A program made the translations under genes and the position numbers. 64,000 bases of DNA from JAVBJV01 sp031555315 (GTDB lineage: Bacteria > Pseudomonadota > Alphaproteobacteria > Acetobacterales > Acetobacteraceae): NCBI GenBank assembly GCA_031555315.1, contig JAVBUO010000036.1, positions 1-64,000 on the forward strand, in the 5' to 3' direction. The notes beneath the pieces were generated by a model that worked only from the letters and a program-made list of their open reading frames with translations, was not told the DNA's origin and made no database searches. Positions 43,997 through 52,923 of the stretch are shown here, one piece after another (within the stretch, counting starts at the first letter, position 1; every line of letters begins with the position of its first letter).

Positions 43997-46537
43997 TCAG
44001 AACCGTTTCAGCAAACGGTCGATATACTCCAGTTCTGTGGCAGGCCGGCTTCGGTCGGCGCCGCGGCGGCGCAGCTCTTCTTGGATGTCGCGCACACGCT
44101 GACGTTCGGGCCGATCGGGCAGCGCGGTTTCGTCGCCCGGGTCGTCGGCTTCGCCCATGGAACGCCCCAGCGGATCGCGATCGCCTTCGCCGCGGTTGCG
44201 CGGCATCCGCCCGCCGCCCCGCATCGCCTGCGCTTCGCCCTGCTGCCCGCCTTCGCCGAACTGGCTGGCCATCTGGCGCGACATTTCGCGGCTGCTTTGC
44301 AGCAACGCCTCGAGCGCGCGGCGCTGGGCGTTGCGGGCCGCTTCGTCCCGGCGCGCCGCCAGCGCCTCGGCCGCCGCCACCATGGCGCGATCGGCAACGG
44401 ACAGGCCCTGCGGAATGTCGCCGGTCAGGTCGCCGTACTGCTGCATGACCTCGCCCAATGCACGCCGCAGCGCCTGCTGCTGGCGCAGATCGACCGCCCG
44501 ATCGGCGGGCCGCGCCGCTGGCGCCTGCTCCGGCCGCGGCAAGGCGGGCATCTGCGCCGCCGCATCGCGCATCCGGCTGTTGTCCATCAGGGCGGCCTCG
44601 CGCTGCACCAGATCTTCCATGACGCTCATCTGGTTCTCGCCGCGCTGGCGGCGCTCGGCGTTGCGCTGCTGGTCCGGTGATCCGCGCTGGCGTTGCAGCA
44701 GCCGGTCCAGAAGTTCGTCGAGCTCGGCCATCTGCCGGCCCGCATCCCCGGGCCGGTTTTCCTGCAAAGACTGCCGAACGCCGTCCAACAGCCGGTTCAT
44801 CTCGCGCCGCGCCGCTTCGTCCAGGGCGGGATCCTGTCGTGTGTTCTCGCGCCGCAGCGCCTCCATATGGCGGGCAATGGCGCCGCGCAGTTCCCGCAGC
44901 GCCTGCTCCGGATCCGCCTGCGGTTCCGCAGTGGCACCCTCCTCGTCCTCACCCGGTGCGGCATCGCGGTTCAAATACGCGTGCAGTGCATCCTGCAGAT
45001 GCGCGCGGGCATCTTCCAGCGCCTGCGCCGTGCGCGTCGAAACCCCTTCCTCGACGCGCAGCGCCAGTTCCCACAACAGCGCCTGCACCTCGCCGGCCGC
45101 CGCGCTGCGCCGACGATCGCGCTGCAGCCGGGCGCGCGCCGCAACCACGCCCAGATAGACCACGATGTCGTCGCCATAAGCCGCCGGCGCAAGATTCACC
45201 TCGTCCAGCCGGAGCATGGCCGCGCGCCGGTCTGCCGACACCGCCAGCGCGCGGCGGATATCGATCAGTGCCCGCGCCACGGGATGGGTGAACATGCGCT
45301 CCGGCAGCTTGAACTGTGCTTCGTCGGACAGGCCTTCCTGTTCACGTCCATCGTGCGCGCGCAGCCGCGCCGTCACCTCCAGCCCTGCCCAGGGATGCTC
45401 GGTCAGATCGACCCACAGCGTCTCGCCGATGTTGCGCGTCTCGCCAACCGGCAGCGGCACGGGGATGACCAGCGGCGCGGCATCGGGCTTCTCCCGCAGA
45501 CGCAACTCCACCGTCAGCGCCGTCACGCCCCAGTCGTCCTCGGCATGCCATGGCAGACGCAACCTCAGGTCGCGCTCCCCGCGGCCGGGCGGCGCCGTGA
45601 ACGCAACGCGCGGCGGCGTGTCCGCCTGCACCGCGACACGCCAGACGGCGGTGGCCTGTCCGTGCACCGTCACACGCAGCGTCGTGCTCTCGGTCAAAGT
45701 TTGTTCGGCGGCAAAGCTCGCCGCATCCAGCCGGCGCAGTTCGGCCTGACGTGTTCCCACCCACAGCGCGGGCGTCGCCGTAACCCCGGTCATGCTGATC
45801 GACAGGCGCGACCCTTCCGGCGCCGATACGTCGCCGCCCGCCGTATCCAGCAGCAACGGCGCCCGCCCGGTATAGGCCGGCGGCGTCACCCATGCCTCGA
45901 GCACCGCGATGTCCGCCCGCGCCGCGCCCTGCGGCCAGAGCGCCTGACGCAAAAGGCGCGGGGCCTCGTGTCCCGTCATCACGAACGCGGCAACCAGCGC
46001 CACCAGCAACGCCGCGCGGATCGCATACGGATCGGCCGCGACCAGCCCGGCACGCGGCCACGACAGGCGCAGATGCCGCACCTGTTCGCGCAGGCGACCG
46101 ATATGCACCTGCCAGAAATCGAGCCCGACGCCCTGCGCCACCGGACGGTCGGCCAGCCCCTGCAACGGGCGGTGCCGTAGCCCGCTGTCGCGTTCCAGCC
46201 GGCGGTCCGCCGCCGCGCGATCGGGAATCCGGCAGCGGCGCAGCCCACGCAGCAACAGCACGAGGAACGCCGCTGCCAGCACGCTCAGCGTCAGCGCGTG
46301 CCCCCAGACCGGCAGGTGCGCCGCCACGCCGGACAGCGCCAGCAGCAGCGCCACGCCCAGCACGCACAGCGCCGGAAACAGCGCCGGCCAGACCTGTTCC
46401 CACAGCAGCACCGCGCGCGCCAGAAACCGCCGCCGCCCAAGTCCGGGCGGCAGGTCCGGCGGATCCGCAGGACGGCGGTTGGCAGCACTCACGACACGAT
46501 CCTCATCGATGCACGCCGAACGCACCTCGTCCGGCAA
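43997..46537 (-). CDS. TIGR02302/DUF4175-family membrane protein
   Basis: The 846-residue protein has membrane helices in the first 110 residues (LFPALCVLGVALLLALSGV and others), one near 180-205 (LVALVAAFVMTG), a beta-rich middle and a long charged C-terminal part with coiled-coil and Gln/Arg-rich segments (LLDRLLQRQRGSPDQQRN) that are typical of TIGR02302. The family is widespread in alphaproteobacteria and of unknown function. The gene follows lysA after 73 nt in the same direction and is often in that place. An internal GTG about 16 codons in may be the real start. Confidence 0.85.
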   Translation of the reverse strand: MPDEVRSACIDEDRVVSAANRRPADPPDLPPGLGRRRFLARAVLLWEQVWPALFPALCVLGVALLLALSGVAAHLPVWGHALTLSVLAAAFLVLLLRGLRRCRIPDRAAADRRLERDSGLRHRPLQGLADRPVAQGVGLDFWQVHIGRLREQVRHLRLSWPRAGLVAADPYAIRAALLVALVAAFVMTGHEAPRLLRQALWPQGAARADIAVLEAWVTPPAYTGRAPLLLDTAGGDVSAPEGSRLSISMTGVTATPALWVGTRQAELRRLDAASFAAEQTLTESTTLRVTVHGQATAVWRVAVQADTPPRVAFTAPPGRGERDLRLRLPWHAEDDWGVTALTVELRLREKPDAAPLVIPVPLPVGETRNIGETLWVDLTEHPWAGLEVTARLRAHDGREQEGLSDEAQFKLPERMFTHPVARALIDIRRALAVSADRRAAMLRLDEVNLAPAAYGDDIVVYLGVVAARARLQRDRRRSAAAGEVQALLWELALRVEEGVSTRTAQALEDARAHLQDALHAYLNRDAAPGEDEEGATAEPQADPEQALRELRGAIARHMEALRRENTRQDPALDEAARREMNRLLDGVRQSLQENRPGDAGRQMAELDELLDRLLQRQRGSPDQQRNAERRQRGENQMSVMEDLVQREAALMDNSRMRDAAAQMPALPRPEQAPAARPADRAVDLRQQQALRRALGEVMQQYGDLTGDIPQGLSVADRAMVAAAEALAARRDEAARNAQRRALEALLQSSREMSRQMASQFGEGGQQGEAQAMRGGGRMPRNRGEGDRDPLGRSMGEADDPGDETALPDRPERQRVRDIQEELRRRGADRSRPATELEYIDRLLKRF

Positions 46538-46610
46538 CGCTCCACGATTACCGGAAAGACAGAAACGATGTCACGCGTTCACCGCGCCCATTACGCAAGC
46601 GGTCCGGCTT

Positions 46611-47939
46611 TCACAACCAGGGCGGCAGGATCTCGTCCTTCCACAACGCCTCCAGCGGCTGGCGCGCCCGGATCACCGCATACTGCGCCCCATCCACCAT
46701 CACCTCGACCGCCATCGGGCGCGAGTTGTAGGTGCTGCCCATCGACGCCCCATAGGCGCCGGCGTCCAGAATGGCGACCCGCTCGCCCACCGGCAGCGGC
46801 GGCAGCATGCGGTTGCGCGTGAACGTATCGCTGCTTTCGCAGATCGGCCCCACCACATGGGCGGGCGACAGCTCCGCCGTGTACTGTGCGGCCGACAGCG
46901 GCAGAATGCCGTGCCACGCGCCGTACATCGCCGGGCGCTGCAGATCGTTCATGCCGGCATCCAGAATCGTGTAGCGATGATTGTAGGTCGTCTTGCTCAG
47001 CGTGACGCGGGCCAGCAGCACCCCCGCCTTGCCGACCAGGAACCGCCCCGGCTCGACCATCACCGGCAGGCCGAGACCGCCCAGCGTTTCACGAATGGCG
47101 CTGGCAAACGCGGCCGACGAGATCGCCACCTCGTCGCGATAGGCGATGCCGATACCGCCGCCGCAGTCGACGCACTGCACGCGCAGCCCGCGCGCCTGCA
47201 AGTCGCGCACCAGTTCCGCCACCCGCGCATACGCTTCGCGATACGGCGCGACCGAGGTGATCTGGCTGCCGATATGCACGGCGATCCCCACCGGCTCGAT
47301 CCCCGGCAGACGGCTGGCGCGTTCGTACAGCAGCGCCGCATCGGCGAACGGAATCCCGAACTTGTTGTCGGCGCGCCCGGTGGTGATCTTCTCGTGCGTG
47401 CCCGCATCGACATCCGGGTTGATCCGCAGCGCCACCCGCGCCGTCCTGCCCATCGACACCGCCAGCGCCGACAGCATGTCGAGCTCTTCGGCGCTTTCGA
47501 CGTTCATCTGGCGGATCCCCGCCGCCAGCGCGCAGCCCATCTCGACCGGCGTCTTACCGACCCCGGAAAACACGATCCGTTCCGCCGGCACCCCGGCCGC
47601 CAGCGCGCGACGCAGCTCGCCCTCGCTGACCACGTCGGCCCCCGCCCCTTCGCGCGCGAACAGCGCCAGCACCGCGATGTTGTCGTTCGCCTTCACCGCA
47701 TAATGGATCGACGCCTGCAGCCCCGCATCGCGCAACGCACCGTCCAGCCCCCGGTAACGCCCACGCATCGCCGCAGCGGAATAAACGAACGCTGGCGTGC
47801 CGAGCTCGTCGGCGATCCGCGACAGCGGCACGTCTTCCATCATCAGCCCGTCCATCGCATGCATCGACAGATGCGCGCGCACGGCGAGCAGTTCGGCGAA
47901 CGACGGATCTTCGCCCGTTGGCGCTGGGTGTCCGGCCAT
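46611..47939 (-). CDS. lysA: diaminopimelate decarboxylase
   Basis: The 442-residue PLP enzyme makes L-lysine from meso-diaminopimelate. HYAVKANDN holds the PLP lysine, SGVGKTPVEM, VAVHIGSQIT-like IAVHIGSQIT, DCGGGIGIAY, PVMVEPGRFLVG, CESSDTFTRNR (catalytic cysteine) and GAYGASMGSTYNSRP are all present. It follows the small lipoprotein gene lptM after 3 nt. Confidence 0.97.
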   Translation of the reverse strand: MAGHPAPTGEDPSFAELLAVRAHLSMHAMDGLMMEDVPLSRIADELGTPAFVYSAAAMRGRYRGLDGALRDAGLQASIHYAVKANDNIAVLALFAREGAGADVVSEGELRRALAAGVPAERIVFSGVGKTPVEMGCALAAGIRQMNVESAEELDMLSALAVSMGRTARVALRINPDVDAGTHEKITTGRADNKFGIPFADAALLYERASRLPGIEPVGIAVHIGSQITSVAPYREAYARVAELVRDLQARGLRVQCVDCGGGIGIAYRDEVAISSAAFASAIRETLGGLGLPVMVEPGRFLVGKAGVLLARVTLSKTTYNHRYTILDAGMNDLQRPAMYGAWHGILPLSAAQYTAELSPAHVVGPICESSDTFTRNRMLPPLPVGERVAILDAGAYGASMGSTYNSRPMAVEVMVDGAQYAVIRARQPLEALWKDEILPPWL

Positions 47940-47942
47940 GCG

Positions 47943-48083
47943 TCAGCGCGCCGGGTAGGTGCGTGGATAGGTGATCTCGCTCGCCGGGCCTTCCGGCGTC
48001 GGCGCACCGCGCTTGCCGCAGGCAGCCAGCCCCGCCAGCAGCGCCAGCACCAGTACGGAACGAACGAATGTCGAAACCATCAT
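47943..48083 (-). CDS. lptM: LptM-like small lipoprotein
   Basis: The 46-residue product is a short lipoprotein: MMVSTFVRSVLVLALLAGLAACGKRGAPTP, lipobox LAAC, then the CGKRGAP start that typifies YifL/LptM. LptM binds LptD during assembly of the LPS translocon in enterobacteria; that role is assumed here. It overlaps the end of argH by 4 nt (ATGA). The argH-lptM-lysA order is a known conserved arrangement. Confidence 0.9.
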   Translation of the reverse strand: MMVSTFVRSVLVLALLAGLAACGKRGAPTPEGPASEITYPRTYPAR

Positions 48084-49498
48084 GCCAGAATTTCCTTCCA
48101 CCGCGCGACCTGTTCGCGTACCCGCGCAGGCGCCGTGCCGCCATAAGACAGACGCGAATTCACCGACGCAAGCGGCGTCAGCACCGAAAACACGTCCTGG
48201 GTGATTTCTGCCTCGACGGCCTGCATTTCGGCAAGGCTCAACTGGCTGATATCGACGCCTTTCGCTTCCGCCTTCGCAACCAGTTGCCCGGTGACGTGAT
48301 GCGCGGTGCGGAACGGCAGTTTCAGTGTACGCACCAGCCAGTCGGCCAGATCGGTGGCGGTGGAAAACCCGGCCCCCGCCCATTCGGCCAGCCGTTCGAC
48401 CTCGGGCACCATGTCGCGCACCATGCCTTCGGTGGCGGCCAGACACAGTTCCAGACTGTCGGCGGCGTCGAAGATCGGTTCCTTGTCTTCCTGCATGTCC
48501 TTGCCGTAAGTCAGCGGCAGACCTTTCAGCATGGTGATCAGCGCCACCCACGATCCGTTGATGCGTCCGGTCTTGCCGCGCACCAGTTCGGCGGCGTCCG
48601 GGTTGCGCTTCTGCGGCATGATCGAACTGCCGGTGGTATACGCGTCGCTCAGCCGGATGAAGCGCCATGGCGCCGACATCCAGATGATGATCTCTTCCGC
48701 GAAGCGCGACAGATGCATCGCGGTGATCGCACACGCGTTCAGGAACTCGATCGCGTAATCGCGGTCCGACACCGCATCCAGCGAATTGGCCATCGGCCGG
48801 TCGAACCCTAGCGCCCCGGCGGTCATCGCGCGGTCGATCGGGAACGAGGTGCCGGCCAGCGCCGCCGCACCCAGCGGCGATTCGTTCATGCGCCTGCGGC
48901 AGTCGGCGAAGCGCGCGCGGTCGCGGGCCAGCATCTCGACATAGGCCAGCATATGGTGCCCGAAGGTCACCGGCTGGCCGATCTGCAGATGCGTGAAGCC
49001 CGGCATCACCGCATCGGCATGCCGTTCCGCCTGCGTCAGAAAGGCGCGCATGCAGGCGAGGATCAGCGTGTCCAGATGATCGATCGCATCGCGCACCCAC
49101 AACCGCACGTCCAGCGCCACCTGATCGTTGCGTGAACGCGCGGTATGCAGACGCTTGCCGGCCTCGCCGATCGCCTCGGTCAGGCGGGCCTCGATGTTCA
49201 TGTGGATGTCTTCCAACGCCGCCTCGAACGGGAATTCGCCCGCTTCGATGCGCGCCCCGATCGCCGCCAGCCCGTCCTCGATCTGCTTCAGATCGCCGGG
49301 CGAGATGATCCCCGCCTTGGCCAGCATCGCCGCATGGGCGAGCGAGCCCCTGATATCCTGGCGCCACATACGTTGATCGAAGCCGACCGAGGCGTTGATC
49401 GCCTGCATGATCGCCGACGGTCCGGCGGCGAAGCGCCCGCCCCACTGGATGTTGGCGGCTTTGGTCGACTGCGGGCCATTTTCTGGCATATACTTCAA
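48080..49498 (-). CDS. argH: argininosuccinate lyase
   Basis: The 472-residue enzyme cleaves argininosuccinate to arginine and fumarate. WGGRFAAGPSAIM, HTARSRNDQVALD, TSFPIDRAMTAGALGF and the superfamily signature GSSIMPQKRNPDAAEL are all present. The ATG at 49498 gives the N terminus; an alternative ATG four codons in (MPENGP) is possible. It is divergent from the TlpA gene with only 3 nt between start codons, so promoters must lie inside the genes. Confidence 0.97.
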   Translation of the reverse strand: MKYMPENGPQSTKAANIQWGGRFAAGPSAIMQAINASVGFDQRMWRQDIRGSLAHAAMLAKAGIISPGDLKQIEDGLAAIGARIEAGEFPFEAALEDIHMNIEARLTEAIGEAGKRLHTARSRNDQVALDVRLWVRDAIDHLDTLILACMRAFLTQAERHADAVMPGFTHLQIGQPVTFGHHMLAYVEMLARDRARFADCRRRMNESPLGAAALAGTSFPIDRAMTAGALGFDRPMANSLDAVSDRDYAIEFLNACAITAMHLSRFAEEIIIWMSAPWRFIRLSDAYTTGSSIMPQKRNPDAAELVRGKTGRINGSWVALITMLKGLPLTYGKDMQEDKEPIFDAADSLELCLAATEGMVRDMVPEVERLAEWAGAGFSTATDLADWLVRTLKLPFRTAHHVTGQLVAKAEAKGVDISQLSLAEMQAVEAEITQDVFSVLTPLASVNSRLSYGGTAPARVREQVARWKEILA

Positions 49499-49501
49499 TC
49501 C

Positions 49502-50047
49502 ATGTCCTGGAAGATCGGCCGCCGGGCAGCCTTGGGGCTGACCCTAATCTCCCCCTTTGCGATGCGCAATTCGCAGGCGCAGAATTCGCCCGACCTGCCG
49601 CGTCTTGCGGTGCACGACACCCCGCAGCCGCTGCCCGAACTTTCGGTCCACGCCGCGGACGGAACGGCCAGGCCGCTGTCCGAATGGCACGGGCGCGGCG
49701 TGGTGCTGAATTTCTGGGCGACGTGGTGCGCGCCGTGCGTGAAGGAAATGCCGGCGCTCGACCGGCTGGCGCAGGCGCTTGCCGACGACGACTGCGTGGT
49801 GCTGCCGCTGTCGTCGGACCGCGGCGGGGCGCCGGTGGTGGAAAGGTTTTATACCGACCGCGGTATTGCCGGCCTGCCCGTACTGCTCGACCCGCGCGGC
49901 GCGATGGGGCGCGCGGCGAAGATCGCCGGCCTGCCGACCACGCTGCTGATCAACCGTGCCGGGCAGGAAGTCGCGCGCTCGTCGGGCGACGGCGCCTGGG
50001 ACACCCCCGGCAACATCGCCTTCGTGCGCCGCCTGCTGACCGCCTGA
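49502..50047 (+). CDS. TlpA-family thioredoxin-like protein
   Basis: The 181-residue protein has a signal segment (AALGLTLISPFAMRNSQA, with a twin-arginine-like GRRAALG before it) and a thioredoxin fold with active site FWATWCAPCVKEMPALD, LPLSSDRGG and the cis-proline loop GLPTTLLINRAG. It is a periplasmic disulphide reductase of the TlpA/ResA type. TlpA next to argH is common in alphaproteobacteria. The start is ATG 49502. Confidence 0.92.
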   Translation: MSWKIGRRAALGLTLISPFAMRNSQAQNSPDLPRLAVHDTPQPLPELSVHAADGTARPLSEWHGRGVVLNFWATWCAPCVKEMPALDRLAQALADDDCVVLPLSSDRGGAPVVERFYTDRGIAGLPVLLDPRGAMGRAAKIAGLPTTLLINRAGQEVARSSGDGAWDTPGNIAFVRRLLTA

Positions 50048-50078
50048 ACCGCCGCTGAATATCATATCCGGAAACGCA

Positions 50079-50110
50079 AACCGGGCCGCGGTATGCACCG
50101 CAGCCCGGTT
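50079..50110 (-). terminator. strong hairpin terminator after the OmpA gene
   Basis: A 14-bp stem, AACCGGGCCGCGGT (50079-50092) with its partner at 50097-50110 (one mismatch), has a 4-nt loop. On the minus strand it is followed by a T-rich stretch (TTTGCGTTTC), so it ends the OmpA transcript and probably also the convergent TlpA one. Confidence 0.8.
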
Positions 50111-50150
50111 GCATACCCGCCCCTTGTAAAGAGCGGGACCGTTCGTGCGA

Positions 50151-50666
50151 TCAATAGCCGCCGTAGACCGCGACCACTTCGACGCGGCGGTTGACGGCGC
50201 TGCGCACGTTGTAGGTGTCGATCGGCTGCAGCGGACCGAAACCCTGCGGGCGCATACGCTGCGCGGGCACGCCGCGCTGCATCAGCGCTTCCATCACCGC
50301 GCCGGCGCGCATCATCGACAGGCCCATGTTGTAGCCCAGACGGCCCGACGCGTCGGTATGGCCGTTGATCTCGAAGATGCTGGCGCTGCTCAGACGCGGA
50401 TCGAGCAGCGCGATCGCCAGATTGTTCAGCAGGGCGTACGCATCGCCGGGGATCCGGTACGAGTTGTACGCAAAGTTGATGGTCAGCATCACCGTGCGGT
50501 CCGGGCCGGTGACGACCGGCGTGGTATCGACGACCGGCGGCGGCGGTTCCTGACAGGCGGTCAGCAGACCGGCGGTGGCGATCAGACCGAAGCCGGACAG
50601 CAGCGCACGGCGGCTGGAACGGCGTTCAGTGACGGACGATTTATTATCGACGGGGTGCAAGGGCAT
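50151..50666 (-). CDS. OmpA-family lipoprotein
   Basis: The 171-residue protein has a lipoprotein signal (LLSGFGLIATAGLLTAC, lipobox LTAC near residue 38) and an OmpA peptidoglycan-binding domain: FEINGHTDASGRLGYNMGLSMMRAGAVMEALMQRGVPAQRM and RPQGFGPLQPI. It probably ties the outer membrane to the cell wall. The start overlaps the end of the upstream gene by 23 nt, so the two form a pair. Confidence 0.85.
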   Translation of the reverse strand: MPLHPVDNKSSVTERRSSRRALLSGFGLIATAGLLTACQEPPPPVVDTTPVVTGPDRTVMLTINFAYNSYRIPGDAYALLNNLAIALLDPRLSSASIFEINGHTDASGRLGYNMGLSMMRAGAVMEALMQRGVPAQRMRPQGFGPLQPIDTYNVRSAVNRRVEVVAVYGGY

Positions 50667-51093
50667 TAACTAACTCCTGAGCGGATGGGGTGCGGCCACG
50701 CAGATCGGTGCGCTGGCCACGCGGGCTGCGCAAACCAAGCCGGGCGGCCAGTTGCTGTGAATTCGGCGGAACCTGATCGCGCATATTGCGCAGTTCAGGC
50801 GGCAAGCGCTGGTCGCCAGCGGCGGCCACGCGCGGATCTTCCCCGGGCTGCGCGCCAGACGGTGCCCCAGGCGGCGTAATCGGTTGCGTCGGAACGGCGG
50901 GGCGCGCGGTGCCGCCGCCCTGCGGCGGCATGGTGATGCCGCCCGGCTTTGCCGCCGACGGGTCGTACCCCTGGGCGGACGCCGTCTGTACCGTTGCGGC
51001 AACGGCAACCGCCGCAATGGCGGCAACCGCCGCTTTCCGCGATCCGGATATGGTTTCTTCAGTATCTGTAATCGGCGTCATAGGTGCGGTCAT
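50644..51093 (-). CDS. hypothetical exported proline-rich protein
   Basis: The 149-residue product has a membrane/signal segment (AAVAAIAAVAVAATVQTASA, cleavage near residue 40), a proline- and glycine-rich middle and a short C-terminal helix (AQELVNALAPRR). A very strong ribosome site, AGGAGGTGA, lies at 51095-51103. It is in an operon with the OmpA lipoprotein and partly overlaps its start. No family is recognised. Confidence 0.65.
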   Translation of the reverse strand: MTAPMTPITDTEETISGSRKAAVAAIAAVAVAATVQTASAQGYDPSAAKPGGITMPPQGGGTARPAVPTQPITPPGAPSGAQPGEDPRVAAAGDQRLPPELRNMRDQVPPNSQQLAARLGLRSPRGQRTDLRGRTPSAQELVNALAPRR

Positions 51094-51103
51094 GTCACCT
51101 CCT

Positions 51104-51747
51104 GAAAATGAGCGTTAGGCACGGTCCATATAGCGCGAAACCTGTAGGGAAATTAAACAAAAGTTACTTCCCATGAAATTTCCTGGCAGATCTCCTTGGT
51201 TCTAATATCTAAATGCGCGCATCATTCTCTTATTGATACGCATTGCAGGATGTTATCCACGTTTCGGGGGCTTGTAAATCGTCCATTTACAAAAAATGTA
51301 GTTTATGTAATTTATCTTCCCATATTCAATGCCTGCCCTTTTCCACACCGTATGAAACACGACATATGAACCGTCAGCTTTCCAGCCAATACATGATAAA
51401 ACACCAGCGTTTTCATACGCGCACTCATTCCCGGAAGCGCACGCTCCTCTGGTGCGCCACTGTCCTGGCGGCCGTCGTCACACAGCAGAACATTCGCCGA
51501 TCCGGCCTGCCCGGACTGCGCGTTTTATCCTGTTTCACAAGGGACTCAGGCAACACGACCTCGAACATGACCCATATTTGGAATTTTTTTAATCCAATGC
51601 CCAGTGCCCGCCTCGCCCGGCTTGCCTTGCGCCGCATAAAACCGGCCTGACTGGCTGGATTTTACGCCCCCGCCGCGTCATCCTGTTGTACCGCTTGTTG
51701 TACCGCGTCATTCTGGTTCCATCTTTTGTCACAGTAGCATCGCACCC
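51104..51747. other. 644-nt gap without a supported gene
   Basis: The stretch is more AT-rich than its surroundings. Frames at 51243-51650 have no ribosome site and no protein-like composition. It should hold the promoters of the leftward OmpA pair and of the rightward SrfABC-like operon, but I can identify no clear boxes. Confidence 0.5.
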
Positions 51748-52917
51748 ATGACAACGCCCCTGACAGCTCCCCCCACTTCCAGCACGTGGCGCTTTGCACG
51801 CTGGGTTCTGCCTTTCAGCATCCTGGTCGCAGCCGCCTTTCTGGCACTGGGGCTGTGGCTCGGGGCGCAGATTATTCGTGCTCAGGTTGAAAATCGTCCG
51901 GCACCGATCGCCACGATCTTCGAAAACAGCGCCGAGATCCGCCAGCAGTTGGAACAGCAGCAGCAGCAGAACCAGGCGCTGGAACTGCGCATCAACGAAG
52001 CGCGGCGCGCCTTGCAGCAGACCAACATCTGCGCCGCCGACCCGGCGCAGATGCCGCAACTGGGGCCCGATCGCGCCGCTCCCGTTCCACCCGCCGCCCT
52101 GCCGCCGCCGGCCCAGGGGCAGGCGACGTTCCAGGGCAATTTCGCCGAACTGCTGGATCAGGGCGTGGTGCTGGTTCTGGTGCGCGGCCAGCGCGGCACC
52201 GGCTCGGGCACCGGGTTCTTCATCACCCGCGATCTGATCGTCACCAACCGTCACGTGATCGAATCGGGCGGCGAGGTGACCGTCGCCAGCCGCGCGCTGG
52301 GCAGAATCCTGCCCGCCCAGATCGTCGGGCAGACGCCGAATTCGCGCGTCGGTAACCCCGATTTCGCGCTGCTGCGCGTGCCGGCGCAGAACATCCAGCC
52401 ACTGGCCCTCAGCACCCGCGCCGAACGGCTGGAACAGGTGGTCGCGGTGGGCTTCCCGGCCCTGATCTCGTCCAGCGATTCGTCGTACCGTGCCCTGATC
52501 GAAGGCGACACCTCGGGTCTGGCGCAACTGCAGCCGGTACTGTCCGATGGCCGCATTCAGGCGGTACAGAACTTTCCGTCCGGCCTGAAAGGACTGCCGC
52601 ACAGCGCACAGATCTCGCCCGGCTCGTCGGGCGGGCCGCTGGTCGACGTCTGCGGCCGGGTGATCGGCGTGAACACCTTCGGCCGTTCTTCCGAACAGAT
52701 GCCGATCACCGTCAGCTATGCGCAAAAAGCCGACAGCCTGCAGGAATTTCTGCGGGCCAACAACGCCACGGCCGCGATGCTGAACGAGGCCTGCGCACCG
52801 GCGGCAAGGCCCGCCGCGCCGGCATCCGGAACGCCGGCACCAGCAGCGCCGGCAGCACCCGCATCCGGGGCAACGCCCGAAACCGCGCCCGCAACCCCTC
52901 CCTCCAGCACCCGGTGA
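51748..52917 (+). CDS. membrane-anchored trypsin-like serine protease
   Basis: The 389-residue protein has one N-terminal helix (WVLPFSILVAAAFLALGLWL), a coiled coil (RQQLEQQQQQNQALELRI, about 70-90) and a chymotrypsin-fold protease domain (about 125-330). Catalytic residues are His in TNRHVIES (about 167), Asp in NPDFALLRV (about 204) and Ser in SPGSSGGPLVD (about 293). An Ala/Pro-rich tail follows. It is probably anchored in the inner membrane with the domain outside. It heads a seven-gene operon with two SrfA-like proteins, srfB and srfC homologues; the protease may process its neighbours. Six nt separate it from the next gene. Confidence 0.85.
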   Translation: MTTPLTAPPTSSTWRFARWVLPFSILVAAAFLALGLWLGAQIIRAQVENRPAPIATIFENSAEIRQQLEQQQQQNQALELRINEARRALQQTNICAADPAQMPQLGPDRAAPVPPAALPPPAQGQATFQGNFAELLDQGVVLVLVRGQRGTGSGTGFFITRDLIVTNRHVIESGGEVTVASRALGRILPAQIVGQTPNSRVGNPDFALLRVPAQNIQPLALSTRAERLEQVVAVGFPALISSSDSSYRALIEGDTSGLAQLQPVLSDGRIQAVQNFPSGLKGLPHSAQISPGSSGGPLVDVCGRVIGVNTFGRSSEQMPITVSYAQKADSLQEFLRANNATAAMLNEACAPAARPAAPASGTPAPAAPAAPASGATPETAPATPPSSTR

Positions 52918-52923
52918 CATCCC

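Noticed and set aside
51243..51650. A 135-codon rightward frame in the gap before the protease gene
   Set aside because: No ribosome site, odd AT-rich composition at its start, basic random-looking product and no family.
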